A stretch of 64,000 nt of DNA, taken from the NCBI GenBank assembly GCA_900538905.1, contig UPZS01000004.1:37921-101920 (forward strand), in the 5' to 3' direction. Under the pieces are notes generated by a model. That model had not been told where the DNA came from, searched no databases, and saw only the letters and a list, made by a program, of their open reading frames with translations. A program made the translations under genes and the position numbers. Each line of letters starts with the position of its first letter. Positions within the stretch are counted from its first letter, which is position 1. The stretch is from an uncultured Sutterella sp. Its GTDB lineage: Bacteria > Pseudomonadota > Gammaproteobacteria > Burkholderiales > Burkholderiaceae_F. Below, piece by piece: positions 1-9,123 of this stretch.

Positions 1-1
1 C

Positions 2-580
2 GTGCCGCTCGTTCCGATCACGATTCTGGTCGTCGGCAATATGTGGGTTCCCGCCATCAAGATGGGCGTGGCTCAGGCTATGTTGATCGGTGCCATCTGC
101 GCCCTGGTTGTTTCTCTGAGCAATCCGCAGGAATTCTCAAAGAAGTTCTTTGACGGCATGGGTAAGGGTTATGCAGACGTGCTCGGCATCATCATCGCCG
201 CCGGTGTCTTTGCCGCCGGCCTGCGTGCTACGGGTTTGATTGATGCTTGCGTCGACGCTCTGAAGGACTCCAACGACATCGCTCGCTGGGGCGGCTCTCT
301 TGGTCCCTGGATCATGGGTGTGATCACGGGGTCGGGTGACGCTGCAACGCTGGCCTTCAACGAAACGGTGACGCCGCATGCCAAGGACTTCGGCATGACC
401 ATCGAAGGTCTGGGCGGTCTGGCCTTCCTGACCGGCGCTCTCGGCCGTACGATGTCGCCTCTGGCCGGCGTGACGATTCTCGTCTCGGGTATTGCTATGG
501 TCAACCCGATCGACGTGATCAAGCGCACTGCTATCCCCTGCATCATCGCCGTCTTTGCTTGCGCCTTCTTGATGGTTTAA
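2..580 (+). CDS. dcuC: C4-dicarboxylate transporter, DcuC family (5' truncated by window)
   Basis: The visible 192 residues are the C-terminal part of an inner-membrane carrier, cut off by the window edge; the GTG at base 2 is only the first in-frame codon. The segment is made of hydrophobic helices joined by short glycine-rich loops, with a conserved-looking stretch around GSGDAATLAFNETVTPHAKD and a hydrophobic end. This resembles the DcuC/YfcC-like anaerobic C4-dicarboxylate carriers, which exchange or export succinate and take up fumarate or aspartate during anaerobic growth; full-length members have about 450 residues. A strong terminator follows at 641-693. The substrate is inferred from family resemblance, and agrees with the fumarate-reductase-like gene at 16158. 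Confidence 0.7.
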   Translation: MPLVPITILVVGNMWVPAIKMGVAQAMLIGAICALVVSLSNPQEFSKKFFDGMGKGYADVLGIIIAAGVFAAGLRATGLIDACVDALKDSNDIARWGGSLGPWIMGVITGSGDAATLAFNETVTPHAKDFGMTIEGLGGLAFLTGALGRTMSPLAGVTILVSGIAMVNPIDVIKRTAIPCIIAVFACAFLMV

Positions 581-640
581 GAGCAAGGACTGTAGCCGCT
601 GCGAGACTCCGTAAAGTTCTCGCGGCAGGCTTGATGGAAA

Positions 641-693
641 CCGGACCGGCAAACGATGGATGTCAATCTTTTGTTTGCGTCCGGTTTTTGTTT
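641..693 (+). terminator. Rho-independent terminator after dcuC
   Basis: Stem 641-653 (CCGGACCGGCAAAC-like) pairs with 673-684 (TTTGCGTCCGG) and is followed by a T-rich run at 685-693. It ends the transporter transcript and lies upstream of the next gene, which also argues against starting that gene at 656. Confidence 0.8.
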
Positions 694-721
694 GGCCGAA
701 GCATACGCAAGGAAAGCTGAT

Positions 722-1381
722 ATGGAACGACACGAGCCAGAGGCTGAAAAACCATTCTCGTCACGGAGTGTGGTTGATTTGTCGCATGTTGTCGATAACG
801 GCACAAAGCCTTATCCCGGCGACCCGGCACCGCGCCTGGATACGGCGGCTGACATCACGCACGACAGCTGTTGTGTGACAAGAATTTCCTTGGCTACTCA
901 TACGGGGACGCACGTTGATGCTGAGGCACACGTTATTCACGGCGGCAAACGTCTTGGAGACTATCCGTTGACGGCTTTCTCAGGTTTGGCCCGAGTAGCG
1001 GATCTGCGTGGCTTGAGCGTGGTTGATGCACCGGCTCTCGACAGCATCGAGTCCTGCGACTGGCTGTTGCTCTGTACCGGCCAGAGCGAGAAGTGGGGCA
1101 GCGAAGAGTATTTCGGGACGGAACCGCTTTTTACCGAAGCCTTCGTCAAGACGGCAGCAAGGATTGCGCGTAAAGGCATCGGACTTGACTGCTCAGGTCT
1201 TGATCGAGAAGGCGTGGCATTGCATCGGCTGTGGTTTTCGAGCGGCGGCGGGCTGATGGTGGAAAATCTCACCGACTTGGAAATGTTGCTTTCCGAATCC
1301 CGAATCCTTTTTGCGGCCTATCCTTTGAAGCTTGCCGCCGGTGACGGCGCTCCGGTGCGTGCTGTTGCGGTGCTCGTCTAA
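722..1381 (+). CDS. Cyclase family protein (kynurenine formamidase-like hydrolase)
   Basis: A 219-residue cytoplasmic protein of the cyclase family (PF04199), whose best known members are metal-dependent arylformamidases (KynB) and isatin hydrolases. The metal-binding signature is visible as THTGTHVDAEAH near residues 60-71, and a second conserved part follows as GLDCSGLDREG in the middle of the protein. I start it at the ATG at 722, which has AAGGAAAG just upstream; an open frame runs back to 656 but crosses the terminator at 641-693. No other tryptophan-degradation genes are nearby, so the true substrate is unknown; kynurenine formamidase is only one option. It stands alone between two terminators. 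Confidence 0.75.
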   Translation: MERHEPEAEKPFSSRSVVDLSHVVDNGTKPYPGDPAPRLDTAADITHDSCCVTRISLATHTGTHVDAEAHVIHGGKRLGDYPLTAFSGLARVADLRGLSVVDAPALDSIESCDWLLLCTGQSEKWGSEEYFGTEPLFTEAFVKTAARIARKGIGLDCSGLDREGVALHRLWFSSGGGLMVENLTDLEMLLSESRILFAAYPLKLAAGDGAPVRAVAVLV

Positions 1382-1386
1382 AGAAA

Positions 1387-1417
1387 GGCCCGCACTTTCA
1401 AATGAAAGACGCGGGCC
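1387..1417 (-). terminator. Terminator after metG (usable from both strands)
   Basis: GGCCCGC at 1387-1393 pairs with GCGGGCC at 1411-1417, with an inner CTTTC/GAAAG stem. Read on the minus strand it is followed by TTTCTTT, so it best fits the end of metG; it may also stop the convergent cyclase transcript. Confidence 0.8.
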
Positions 1418-1441
1418 GAAACAGACCGGTAGAACTGCGGT

Positions 1442-3571
1442 TTAGCGCAGACGCATGCCGGGCTGGGCGCCTTCAAACGGTGTGATCAGATAGACGCCGG
1501 CGCCCTTGTCGGACTGGTAGCTTGCGGCAAGAACCATGCCTTCGCTCAGACCGAAGCGCATCTTGCGCGGGGCGAGGTTGGCGATCATCACAATGAGTTT
1601 GCCTACGAGTTCTTCCGGCTTGTAGTAGGCCTTGAGGCCGGCAAAAACCTGGCGATTGCGGCCGTCGCCGATGTCGAGCTCGAGACGGATGAGCTTGTCG
1701 GCGCCTTCGACATGATCGGCCTTGACGACACGCGCTACGCGCAGATCAATCTTGGCAAAATCGTCGATGGTGCAGATGTCGGCCACTGCTTCCACTTCGG
1801 GTGTATTGACGGCGGTTGCCTCAATGGGCTTGGCTTCGACGGCAGGCTTTGCTTCAGCCTTTTTCGCAGGTTTCTGTACCTTGGCTTCGGCTTTGTCGGG
1901 ATCGGGCAGCAGTACGTCGAGTTGCTTTTCGCGATCCACGCGTCCCATCAGATGTTCGAACTTCGAGATCGGACGTTCGCTTGAAAGCGTCTGATTGACA
2001 CTGTTCCATTGCATGGAGCCGCAGTTGAGGAACTTCTCGACGCGTTCAGCTGTTGCCGGCAGCACGGGCTTGAGGTAGAGCGTAAGCAAGCGGAAGCCTT
2101 CGAGCGCAACGGACGCAACGTACTGAAGCTTGTCGGCGGTTTCCGGATTCTTGGCAAGTTCCCAGGGTTTTTCGCGATCGACGTATTCGTTGATGACGTC
2201 GGCGAGTTCCATCACACGACGCATGGCGCGAGCGTATTCGCGGTTTTCGTAATCGTTGCGGATGTCCTCGGCCGCAGCGCGAATACCCGTGAGGATTTCG
2301 TCATTCATTGCGGCATCGGACACGCGGCCTTCAAAGCGCTTGAAGATGAAGCCGGCGGCGCGGCTGGCGATGTTGACGTACTTGCCGATCAGGTCGGAGT
2401 TGACGCGGGCCTGGAAGTCGCCCTTGGTGAAGTCGACGTCTTCGACGCGGCTGTTGAGCTTGGCGGCGAGGTAGTAGCGCATCCATTCGGCGTTCATGCC
2501 GAGGCCCAGGTAGTCCATCGGGCTGATGCCGGTGCCTCGCGACTTGCTCATCTTCTGACCGTTGACGGTCATAAAGCCGTGCACATTGACGTGATCGGGA
2601 ACACGGTAGGGGGTGCCTGCAAAGTGCAGCATGGCCGGCCAGAAGAGCGTGTGGAAGTAGATGATGTCCTTGCCGATGAAGTGAATCTGTTCGGTGTCCG
2701 GACGCGACAGTTCCTGCACGAAATCGAGTCCCTTCTTGGCGCAATAGGCTTTGAAGCTGGCCAGGTAGCCGATCGGCGCATCAAGCCAAACGTAGAAGTA
2801 CTTGCCGGGTGCATCCGGGATTTCAATGCCGAAATAGGGGGCATCGCGAGAAATGTCCCAGTCGGCAAGATTGCCGTCGAGCCATTCGTTGTCTTTGGCA
2901 AGAACTTCAGCTTGCACGCGGGGTTTGCCGTCGGCGCCATTTCCCATCGTCCAGTCTTTGAGGAAGGCCTGTGCACGCGGATCCGACAAGCGGAAGAAGT
3001 AGTGCGTGGAGGTCTTCAGAACCGGCACGGAACCCGAGATGGCGCTGTAGGGATCAATCAGGTCAGTTGGCGAATACACCGAGCTGCACTTTTCGCACGA
3101 GTCGCCGTACTGATCAGGCGCGCCGCACTTCGGGCAGGTGCCCTTGATGAAGCGGTCGGCGAGGAACATGCCGACTTCTTCGTCGTAGAACTGCTCAATA
3201 TCGGTGGTGTAGATGAGACCGGCATCCTTCAGACGGCGATAGATGTCTTGCGAGAGTTCGGTGTTTTCAGGACTTTCGGTGCAGTGCCAGTGATCAAAGT
3301 TGATGTAGAAGTTGTCGAGATACTGCTGGCGACCGGCAGAGATCTTGGCGACAAATTCCTGCGGCGTAACGCCCTGTTTGCTCGCCGCAATCATGATCGG
3401 AGCACCGTGAGCGTCGTCAGCGCATACAAAATGCACGTTGTTGCCGCACATTCGCTCATGGCGCACCCAGATGTCGGCCTGGATGTATTCCAGAATATGG
3501 CCGAAATGGAAGGCGCCGTTTGCATAGGGCAAAGCGGTGGTCACGAAAATATTGCGCTTGGCGTTGCTCAT
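1442..3571 (-). CDS. metG: Methionyl-tRNA synthetase
   Basis: Charges tRNA-Met and initiator tRNA with methionine in the cytoplasm. The 709-residue protein has the class I signature HFGH (residues 22-25, a HIGH variant), the zinc knuckle CPKC...CEKC (C146, C149, C159, C162), and KMSKS at 340-344. A lysine/alanine-rich linker near 555-600 joins a C-terminal EMAP/Trbp111-like tRNA-binding and dimerisation domain (about 605-709), so this is the long, dimeric form. It is divergent from rtcB. In many Burkholderiales metG lies directly beside mrp/apbC; here rtcB sits between them. Confidence 0.98.
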   Translation of the reverse strand: MSNAKRNIFVTTALPYANGAFHFGHILEYIQADIWVRHERMCGNNVHFVCADDAHGAPIMIAASKQGVTPQEFVAKISAGRQQYLDNFYINFDHWHCTESPENTELSQDIYRRLKDAGLIYTTDIEQFYDEEVGMFLADRFIKGTCPKCGAPDQYGDSCEKCSSVYSPTDLIDPYSAISGSVPVLKTSTHYFFRLSDPRAQAFLKDWTMGNGADGKPRVQAEVLAKDNEWLDGNLADWDISRDAPYFGIEIPDAPGKYFYVWLDAPIGYLASFKAYCAKKGLDFVQELSRPDTEQIHFIGKDIIYFHTLFWPAMLHFAGTPYRVPDHVNVHGFMTVNGQKMSKSRGTGISPMDYLGLGMNAEWMRYYLAAKLNSRVEDVDFTKGDFQARVNSDLIGKYVNIASRAAGFIFKRFEGRVSDAAMNDEILTGIRAAAEDIRNDYENREYARAMRRVMELADVINEYVDREKPWELAKNPETADKLQYVASVALEGFRLLTLYLKPVLPATAERVEKFLNCGSMQWNSVNQTLSSERPISKFEHLMGRVDREKQLDVLLPDPDKAEAKVQKPAKKAEAKPAVEAKPIEATAVNTPEVEAVADICTIDDFAKIDLRVARVVKADHVEGADKLIRLELDIGDGRNRQVFAGLKAYYKPEELVGKLIVMIANLAPRKMRFGLSEGMVLAASYQSDKGAGVYLITPFEGAQPGMRLR

Positions 3572-3779
3572 TGTTTATCAGAAAAATCGGTTAAAAAAGA
3601 AGGCCGCGAACGTAGGGAGTCGCGGTGCAATCCAACATTCTACTGCGCTAGACGGTGCGCCGAAAAGAGAGGACAAAAGCACAGCGAAGAGACCTGTGTT
3701 CGCCTGCGTCATTCGTTGACGCATCATCCTGTAGGCTGACCTGTGCGGACGACCCAACAAAAGAAAAAAGAGAAGAAAA

Positions 3780-4973
3780 ATGCCAATCAAGCAGATCATT
3801 AAATCGTCGCGCGTTCCTGTCAAGATATGGACAAATGATGTCGACGAAGGTTCTATCAGACAGCTCAAGAATGTGGCTGACCTGCCGTTTGTGTTTCACC
3901 ACGTGGCCGCTATGCCCGATGTTCATGTCGGCATGGGTGCGACCATCGGAAGCGTCATTGCGACCAAAGGTGCCGTGATTCCGGCTGCCGTCGGCGTGGA
4001 CATCGGCTGCGGCATGGCCGCCGTCAAACTCAATCTCGAGCGAAACGAACTCACAGAAAAACAGCTTGTCGCCGCATTTCAGGCGATTTTGCGTCGCACG
4101 CCGGTGGGCCTGACACAGCACAGAGAGAAGAACTGCCGCACGGAAATGTGCCTGCCGTTTGCCGATGAGATGGCAGACGTCGAAGCCAAAAATCCCGGCA
4201 TTCTCGATCCGATGCAAAACATGAACTGGCGGCTTCAGATGGGAACACTCGGCTCGGGCAATCACTTCATTGAGCTTGAAGTCGACCAAGAAGACGGCGT
4301 ATGGGTGATGCTGCACTCGGGTTCTCGCGGTGCCGGCAACGTTATGGCGTCGCGTTTTATCAAGGAAGCAAAGACGCTCACGGCAGCCAAAGGCATCGAA
4401 CTTGTTGATGGCGCGCTTTCTTACTTTGAGGAAGGCGAAGAGGCGTTTGACCGCTACATGCAGGCTGTGAAGTGGGCTCAGAACTATGCACGCGCCAACC
4501 GCCGCACGATGGTCGACGACGTCATTAAATCGCTTGAAGACGTCTGGCCGCATGTCGAGCCTGTCGGAGAACTGATTGACTGCCACCACAACTACGTCGA
4601 AAAGGAAACGCACTTCGGAGAAGAGGTTTACGTTACGCGCAAGGGCGCCATTCGTGCTGGTATCGGCGAACTCGGTCTCGTGCCCGGCAGCATGGGCGAC
4701 GCGTCTTACTTGGTCGAAGGACTGGGCAATGAGGAGTCATTCATGAGCTCCGCGCACGGTGCGGGACGCCGCTACGGCAGACAGGATGCCAAGAGACGCT
4801 TCACGGTTGAAGATCTCAAGGTGCAGACCGAAGGCATCGTGTGCCGCAAGGACGTCGGAGTGCTTGATGAAATTCCGGCAGCCTACAAGCGCATCGACTC
4901 CGTGATGGAAAACCAAAACGATCTAGTGCGCGTGATCCACAAGTTCCGTCAGGTGTTGTGCGTCAAAGGTTGA
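3780..4973 (+). CDS. rtcB: RtcB family RNA-splicing ligase
   Basis: GTP- and metal-dependent RNA ligase that joins 2',3'-cyclic phosphate or 3'-phosphate ends to 5'-OH ends through a guanylylated histidine. The family blocks are all there: PDVHVGMGATIG, GVDIGCGM with metal ligands D74 and C77, GSGNHF, HSGSRGAGN, and SSAHGAGRR with the predicted guanylylation site H326. Length (397) matches bacterial RtcB (about 400). No rtcA cyclase or rtcR regulator is adjacent, so it is not the Escherichia-type sigma-54 operon. The role is probably RNA repair or ribosome/tRNA rescue, but the target RNA cannot be read from sequence. Confidence 0.95.
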   Translation: MPIKQIIKSSRVPVKIWTNDVDEGSIRQLKNVADLPFVFHHVAAMPDVHVGMGATIGSVIATKGAVIPAAVGVDIGCGMAAVKLNLERNELTEKQLVAAFQAILRRTPVGLTQHREKNCRTEMCLPFADEMADVEAKNPGILDPMQNMNWRLQMGTLGSGNHFIELEVDQEDGVWVMLHSGSRGAGNVMASRFIKEAKTLTAAKGIELVDGALSYFEEGEEAFDRYMQAVKWAQNYARANRRTMVDDVIKSLEDVWPHVEPVGELIDCHHNYVEKETHFGEEVYVTRKGAIRAGIGELGLVPGSMGDASYLVEGLGNEESFMSSAHGAGRRYGRQDAKRRFTVEDLKVQTEGIVCRKDVGVLDEIPAAYKRIDSVMENQNDLVRVIHKFRQVLCVKG

Positions 4974-5004
4974 TACGTTGTCTCCAAAAGTGATTTGGGC
5001 AAAT

Positions 5005-5029
5005 GTCCGACTAGATCGCTCGGATTTTT
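5005..5029 (+). terminator. Weak terminator after rtcB
   Basis: TCCGA (5006-5010) pairs with TCGGA (5020-5024), followed by five T. The stem is short, so termination may be partial. Confidence 0.45.
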
Positions 5030-5143
5030 CCTTGTAAACTCCAACTTCGTGTGCAGGTGCGGCCCGTGCCTGCGCATTGTTTGCACAACCGGTAGCGGAG
5101 TCCCAAAGCTCTTGCCACCATTATTTAGAAAGAAAACCATCCC

Positions 5144-6226
5144 ATGCTGACCAAAGAACAAGTGCAGGAGATTGCGGGTGCCGTACTTGACCCGGTGCTC
5201 AATCTGCCGCTTTCGGAATTTAAGGCCATCAAGAATGTCGTCGTCGACGGCGACGCCGTTGCCGTGACCGTGTGCCCCGGCTACCCCGTCAAGAGCGTGG
5301 CCGAGGAATTGGCTTCCCGCGTCAAGACGGCGCTCACGCAGGCCGGAGCGGCCTCTGCTCTTGTGACAGTTTCGGGTGACATTATCGCTCACCGTGTGCA
5401 GCGCACACTCAAGACGATGGCAGGCGTCAAGAACATCATCGCTATCAGCTCCGGCAAGGGTGGCGTGGGCAAGTCCACGGTGTCGGCTAACTTTGCTTTG
5501 GCGCTGGCTGCCGAAGGCGCCCGCGTGGGCATGCTCGATGCGGATATTTACGGACCTTCGCAGCCCACGATGCTCGGTGCCAAGGGGCAACCGACGAGCC
5601 GCGACGGCGTCAATATGGATCCGATCGAAAGCCTGGGTCTTCAGATCAATTCCGTGGGCTTCATGATTGATCCGGAAGAGCCGATGATCTGGCGCGGTCC
5701 GCTGGTCGCGCAGGCGCTCACCCAGCTTCTCAATCAGACTGCATGGGATAACCTCGACTACCTCGTGATCGACATGCCACCGGGAACGGGCGATGTGCAG
5801 CTTACGCTGTCGCAGTCCGTGCCGGTTACGGGTGCTGTCGTGGTGACGACGCCGCAGGACATTGCTTTGCTGGACGCCAAGAAGGGCCTTCGTATGTTTG
5901 AAAAGGTCTCGGTGCCTGTGCTTGGCATTGTGGAAAACATGGCCCTCTTCCGCTGCCCCAAGTGCGGTCATCTCGAACACATCTTCGGCGAAGGCGGTGC
6001 CAAGCGAATGAGCGAACAGTACAAGGTTCCTGTTCTGGGCCAGCTGCCGCTTGATTCGCGCATCCGCGAACAGGCCGACTCGGGGTTGCCCACCGTGGCG
6101 GCCGATCCCGAAGGCGAAATCGCTTCGATTTATCGTCAGATCGCCTTGCGTGCGGCCGCTTACGTGGCGCGTACTGCCAAAGACATGAGTCAGGTGATGC
6201 CTTCGGTGAAGGTGGTTAACGACTAA
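5144..6226 (+). CDS. apbC: Mrp/NBP35 family iron-sulfur carrier ATPase (ApbC)
   Basis: Scaffold/carrier P-loop ATPase that assembles or transfers Fe-S clusters to target enzymes. The order is an N-terminal MIP18/DUF59-type domain (about 1-85), then the deviant Walker A GKGGVGKS at 104-111, the switch region DADIYGPSQP, the DMPPGTGD motif, and the cluster-binding CPKC pair (C271, C274). Length 360 is typical. A strong terminator follows at 6236-6266, separating it from convergent recN. Transcribed alone, in the same area as metG as in other Burkholderiales. Confidence 0.95.
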   Translation: MLTKEQVQEIAGAVLDPVLNLPLSEFKAIKNVVVDGDAVAVTVCPGYPVKSVAEELASRVKTALTQAGAASALVTVSGDIIAHRVQRTLKTMAGVKNIIAISSGKGGVGKSTVSANFALALAAEGARVGMLDADIYGPSQPTMLGAKGQPTSRDGVNMDPIESLGLQINSVGFMIDPEEPMIWRGPLVAQALTQLLNQTAWDNLDYLVIDMPPGTGDVQLTLSQSVPVTGAVVVTTPQDIALLDAKKGLRMFEKVSVPVLGIVENMALFRCPKCGHLEHIFGEGGAKRMSEQYKVPVLGQLPLDSRIREQADSGLPTVAADPEGEIASIYRQIALRAAAYVARTAKDMSQVMPSVKVVND

Positions 6227-6235
6227 AAACACGAA

Positions 6236-6266
6236 GCCCCGGGCACATGGCCGGGGCAAGCGTTTT
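6236..6266 (+). terminator. Terminator between apbC and recN
   Basis: GCCCCGG (6236-6242) pairs with CCGGGGC (6251-6257), followed by AAGCGTTTTT on the plus strand. Confidence 0.85.
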
Positions 6267-6302
6267 TGAAAGGCGGGAAAAGTTGGAGACAGCTTTTCCC
6301 GT

Positions 6303-7979
6303 TTAATTTTTGTCAACGTTTCCGTCGGCTCGCTTGGCGCTCTCAATAAGTTCCTGAGCTGACTTGAGCGTGGCGTCGGTGATCTGCAAGCCGCCTGCCA
6401 TACGGGCGATTTCGCGGATGCGCTCTTCGTCCGAAAGGGGCCTTAAAGAGCTTATTGTCACTTCGTCGTGCGTTTCCTTTTGAACGAGCCACTGGTTGTT
6501 GGCGCAGGCAGCAACCTGAGGCAGGTGGGTGACACAAAGAACTTGGCGGTTGTGGCCGAGACGGCGCAGCAGACGTCCGACGACTTCGGCCACGGCTCCG
6601 CCGATGCCGCTGTCGACCTCGTCGAAAATGAGCGTGGGTACCGGCGTGATCTGCGCGGTGATCACGGCAATGGCAAGCGAAATGCGGGCCAGTTCGCCGC
6701 CGGAGGCCACTTTGGTGAGCGGTCGCGGCGTGGCTCCGGCGTGCCCTGACACCAGGAATTCACAGCGCTCCATGCCGCCTGCCCAGGGGTCGCACTTGGG
6801 CAACGTGATCTGCAGACAACCTCCGGTCATGGACAGGTGCTGCATTTCATCGGTCACTGCTTTTGAGAGGTCCTGAGCGGCCTTCATGCGCGCTTGGGTG
6901 AGCGCTGCTGCGCGTTTCAGAAAAACTTCTTTGGCGCGCTTTTCGTTCTCTTCCAAAAGCTCGATATCGGCGTTCTCAGCGAGTTCCTCAAGTCGCGCCT
7001 TGACTTCCAGGCGGTACGCAAAAAGATCTTCGGGAGCGCGGTGCAGTTTGCGCGAGAGCTTCCAGTACATCGAAAGACGTTCGTCGATTTCTGCAAAGCG
7101 TGATTCGTCGACGTTGAAACGATCGAGGTGGTGTGAAAGGTCGCGCGAAATGTCTTCGAGAATAGCGCTTGCTTCTGATAGAGACTCTTCGTACTGCGCA
7201 AGCTCCGGATCGAATTTGGCTGCGGCGCTCAGATCGGCCTGCGCCTGCATCGTCAATCCGACGGCCGTTACGTCTCCCTGTGAGAGAGCGTCGGCTGCGG
7301 CACGAATGTGGCTGACGATTTCCGCGCCGTTTGAAAGCAGACTGTGTTCCTTGGAGAGTTCCTCCCATTGGCCTTCCCGGGGATCGAGTTCGTCAAAGAG
7401 TTCGTTGATCCAGCCCAGCCGCTCGGCCTCTGCTTGCTGCTGTTCGACGTTTTGTGTGGCTTGATTGAGAAGTCTCACGCGCTCTTGCCATTCGAGCCAG
7501 GCTTCGCGCACTGCGAGCCGTAGCGGTTGAGTGCCGCCGAAGCCGTCGACGAGCTGCAGTTGGTACGAGGTCTTCAGAAGCGATTGGTGTGCGTGCTGCC
7601 CATGGATGTCGACCAGGCGTTCGCCCAATTCACGAATTTGAGAAACGGTCACCGGAGTGGCGTTGATCCAGGCGCGCGAACGCCCTTTGATATCAACCGT
7701 GCGACGCAGAATCACGATGTCGGTTTCGTCGAGACCTGCCGAGGAGAGCCACTTTTTCACACGCGGCGTGACATCGAATTCGGCGCAGACTTCGGTGCGC
7801 TGTGCACCTTCGCGAATGAGTCCTGTGTCGCTGCGGGCACCCAAAACGAGTTCCAGCGCGTCGATCAGAATGGACTTGCCCGCACCGGTTTCACCGGTCA
7901 GACACGTTAGCCCTGAGGAGGCTTCCACAACAAGCGAGGGGACGATCACAAAATCTTTAAGGGACAACAACTGAAGCAT
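6303..7979 (-). CDS. recN: DNA repair protein RecN
   Basis: SMC-like ATPase that acts early in double-strand-break repair with RecA. Walker A GETGAGKS lies at residues 29-36; the middle (about 150-400) is rich in charged and heptad residues typical of the coiled-coil arms; the C-terminal half carries the ABC signature (VASGGELARISLA) and Walker B with DEVDSGIGG. I start at the ATG at 7979 (MLQLLSL), giving 558 residues, the usual RecN size. An open frame extends 58 residues further upstream into the nadK end but has no family resemblance. It follows nadK by 65 bases, probably as one transcript. Confidence 0.95.
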   Translation of the reverse strand: MLQLLSLKDFVIVPSLVVEASSGLTCLTGETGAGKSILIDALELVLGARSDTGLIREGAQRTEVCAEFDVTPRVKKWLSSAGLDETDIVILRRTVDIKGRSRAWINATPVTVSQIRELGERLVDIHGQHAHQSLLKTSYQLQLVDGFGGTQPLRLAVREAWLEWQERVRLLNQATQNVEQQQAEAERLGWINELFDELDPREGQWEELSKEHSLLSNGAEIVSHIRAAADALSQGDVTAVGLTMQAQADLSAAAKFDPELAQYEESLSEASAILEDISRDLSHHLDRFNVDESRFAEIDERLSMYWKLSRKLHRAPEDLFAYRLEVKARLEELAENADIELLEENEKRAKEVFLKRAAALTQARMKAAQDLSKAVTDEMQHLSMTGGCLQITLPKCDPWAGGMERCEFLVSGHAGATPRPLTKVASGGELARISLAIAVITAQITPVPTLIFDEVDSGIGGAVAEVVGRLLRRLGHNRQVLCVTHLPQVAACANNQWLVQKETHDEVTISSLRPLSDEERIREIARMAGGLQITDATLKSAQELIESAKRADGNVDKN

Positions 7980-8044
7980 TCTTAACTCTCGAAAGCAAAG
8001 GACAAGTCCGGACGTTTGTCGATGGGGGCAAATGGGCTGAAATG

Positions 8045-9004
8045 TTAGTCTGACAATTTTTCTGAGGTTGTCGGATGAGGAATCTGAACCGGCGTGGTCT
8101 GATCCTGCAAGGGTGTGTGAATCGGATGTTCGGATTGCGGCAGATAGTTCCACTTGAGCTTGCGGCGTAGCAAATCGAAGTGGTTGTAACCAACCGGATG
8201 AAGCATGGTAAAACGTTCTTTGCTCACCTTGACGCGCAAAACGTCTCCCGCTTGCACGTCAATGAGAACCTGAGCGTCGAAACTCGCAACTGCGCTGCGG
8301 GTTTCGTTTACCTCAATGTCGATTTTGGTGTGTGAGCCCAGTACGATCGGGCGGTTGGAGAGAGTGTGCGGCGCAATCGGGACCAGAAGCATGCTTGAGA
8401 CGGACGGGTGCATGATGGGGCCGCCTGCGGCCATCGCGTAGGCGGTTGATCCGGTCGCGGTGCTCACTAAAACGCCGTCAGCACGCTGCACTGCCATCTG
8501 AAGGCCGTCAACATAGACGGTGTACTCAACCATGCCCAGAGCGCGGCCGTGGCTGATGCCGATATCGTTGACTGCGAGCCCTTCAAAAAGCAGATTATCT
8601 TCGCGCCAGACGCTGCCTTCGAGCATACTGCGCTCGTCGGCGACGTACTGCCCGAGCAGCATGGCAGGAAGCAGTCGATTCATATCTTCGAGCACAATGT
8701 CGGTGATAAAGCCCAATCGTCCGGCGTTGATGCCGATGACGGGAACTTTGTAGGCAGCCATGGCGCGTGCTGCACCGAGCATGGTGCCGTCACCACCGAT
8801 GGCAACGGCCACATCGCAGACGCGGGCAATTTCTTCGGCCGGGCCTGACTCAAACGGACAGTCGCTCGGCATGTGAGCGGCGGCGTTTTCGTCCAGATAA
8901 GGCGTGCACCCCGTACGGGTGATGAGATCCGTTAGTTCCCGGACGTAGCGGGAGATGGCGCCCTGAGGCTTGGCAATGACGGCAACGCGCTCAAACTTTT
9001 GCAT
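8045..9004 (-). CDS. nadK: NAD kinase
   Basis: Phosphorylates NAD+ to NADP+. The nucleotide-binding signature GGDGTML is at residues 70-76, followed by GINAGRLGF and the later GSTAYAMAAGGPI block. I use the ATG at 9004 (MQKFERV, 319 residues); a TTG five codons upstream is possible, and neither start has a good Shine-Dalgarno. After the family core ends the protein has a tail of about 40 residues, rich in proline, threonine and glutamine, with no recognised function. It leads into recN, an arrangement common in proteobacteria. Confidence 0.95.
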   Translation of the reverse strand: MQKFERVAVIAKPQGAISRYVRELTDLITRTGCTPYLDENAAAHMPSDCPFESGPAEEIARVCDVAVAIGGDGTMLGAARAMAAYKVPVIGINAGRLGFITDIVLEDMNRLLPAMLLGQYVADERSMLEGSVWREDNLLFEGLAVNDIGISHGRALGMVEYTVYVDGLQMAVQRADGVLVSTATGSTAYAMAAGGPIMHPSVSSMLLVPIAPHTLSNRPIVLGSHTKIDIEVNETRSAVASFDAQVLIDVQAGDVLRVKVSKERFTMLHPVGYNHFDLLRRKLKWNYLPQSEHPIHTPLQDQTTPVQIPHPTTSEKLSD

Positions 9005-9060
9005 TGATGAATGACTCAAAAAATGGTTCGTTCAAGAGTGTAGCAAGTTGCATCGAACAC

Positions 9061-9094
9061 AAAAACACCGGCCGAAGATGAACTGCGGCCGGTG
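9061..9094 (-). terminator. Terminator after the ferredoxin reductase gene
   Basis: CACCGGCCG (9066-9074) pairs with CGGCCGGTG (9086-9094). On the minus strand it is followed by TTTTT (9065-9061). Confidence 0.85.
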
Positions 9095-9123
9095 CATGAT
9101 CTTCTTATGGAGTGTCAGACGAA

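Noticed and set aside
656-721. Upstream extension of the cyclase gene
   Set aside because: It lies inside the dcuC terminator hairpin, and the ATG at 722 has a ribosome site.
2009-3739. 576-codon open frame on the plus strand opposite metG
   Set aside because: It is the antisense of a clear methionyl-tRNA synthetase and its translation is rich in H, V, D and R without family features; it arises from the GC-rich codon pattern.
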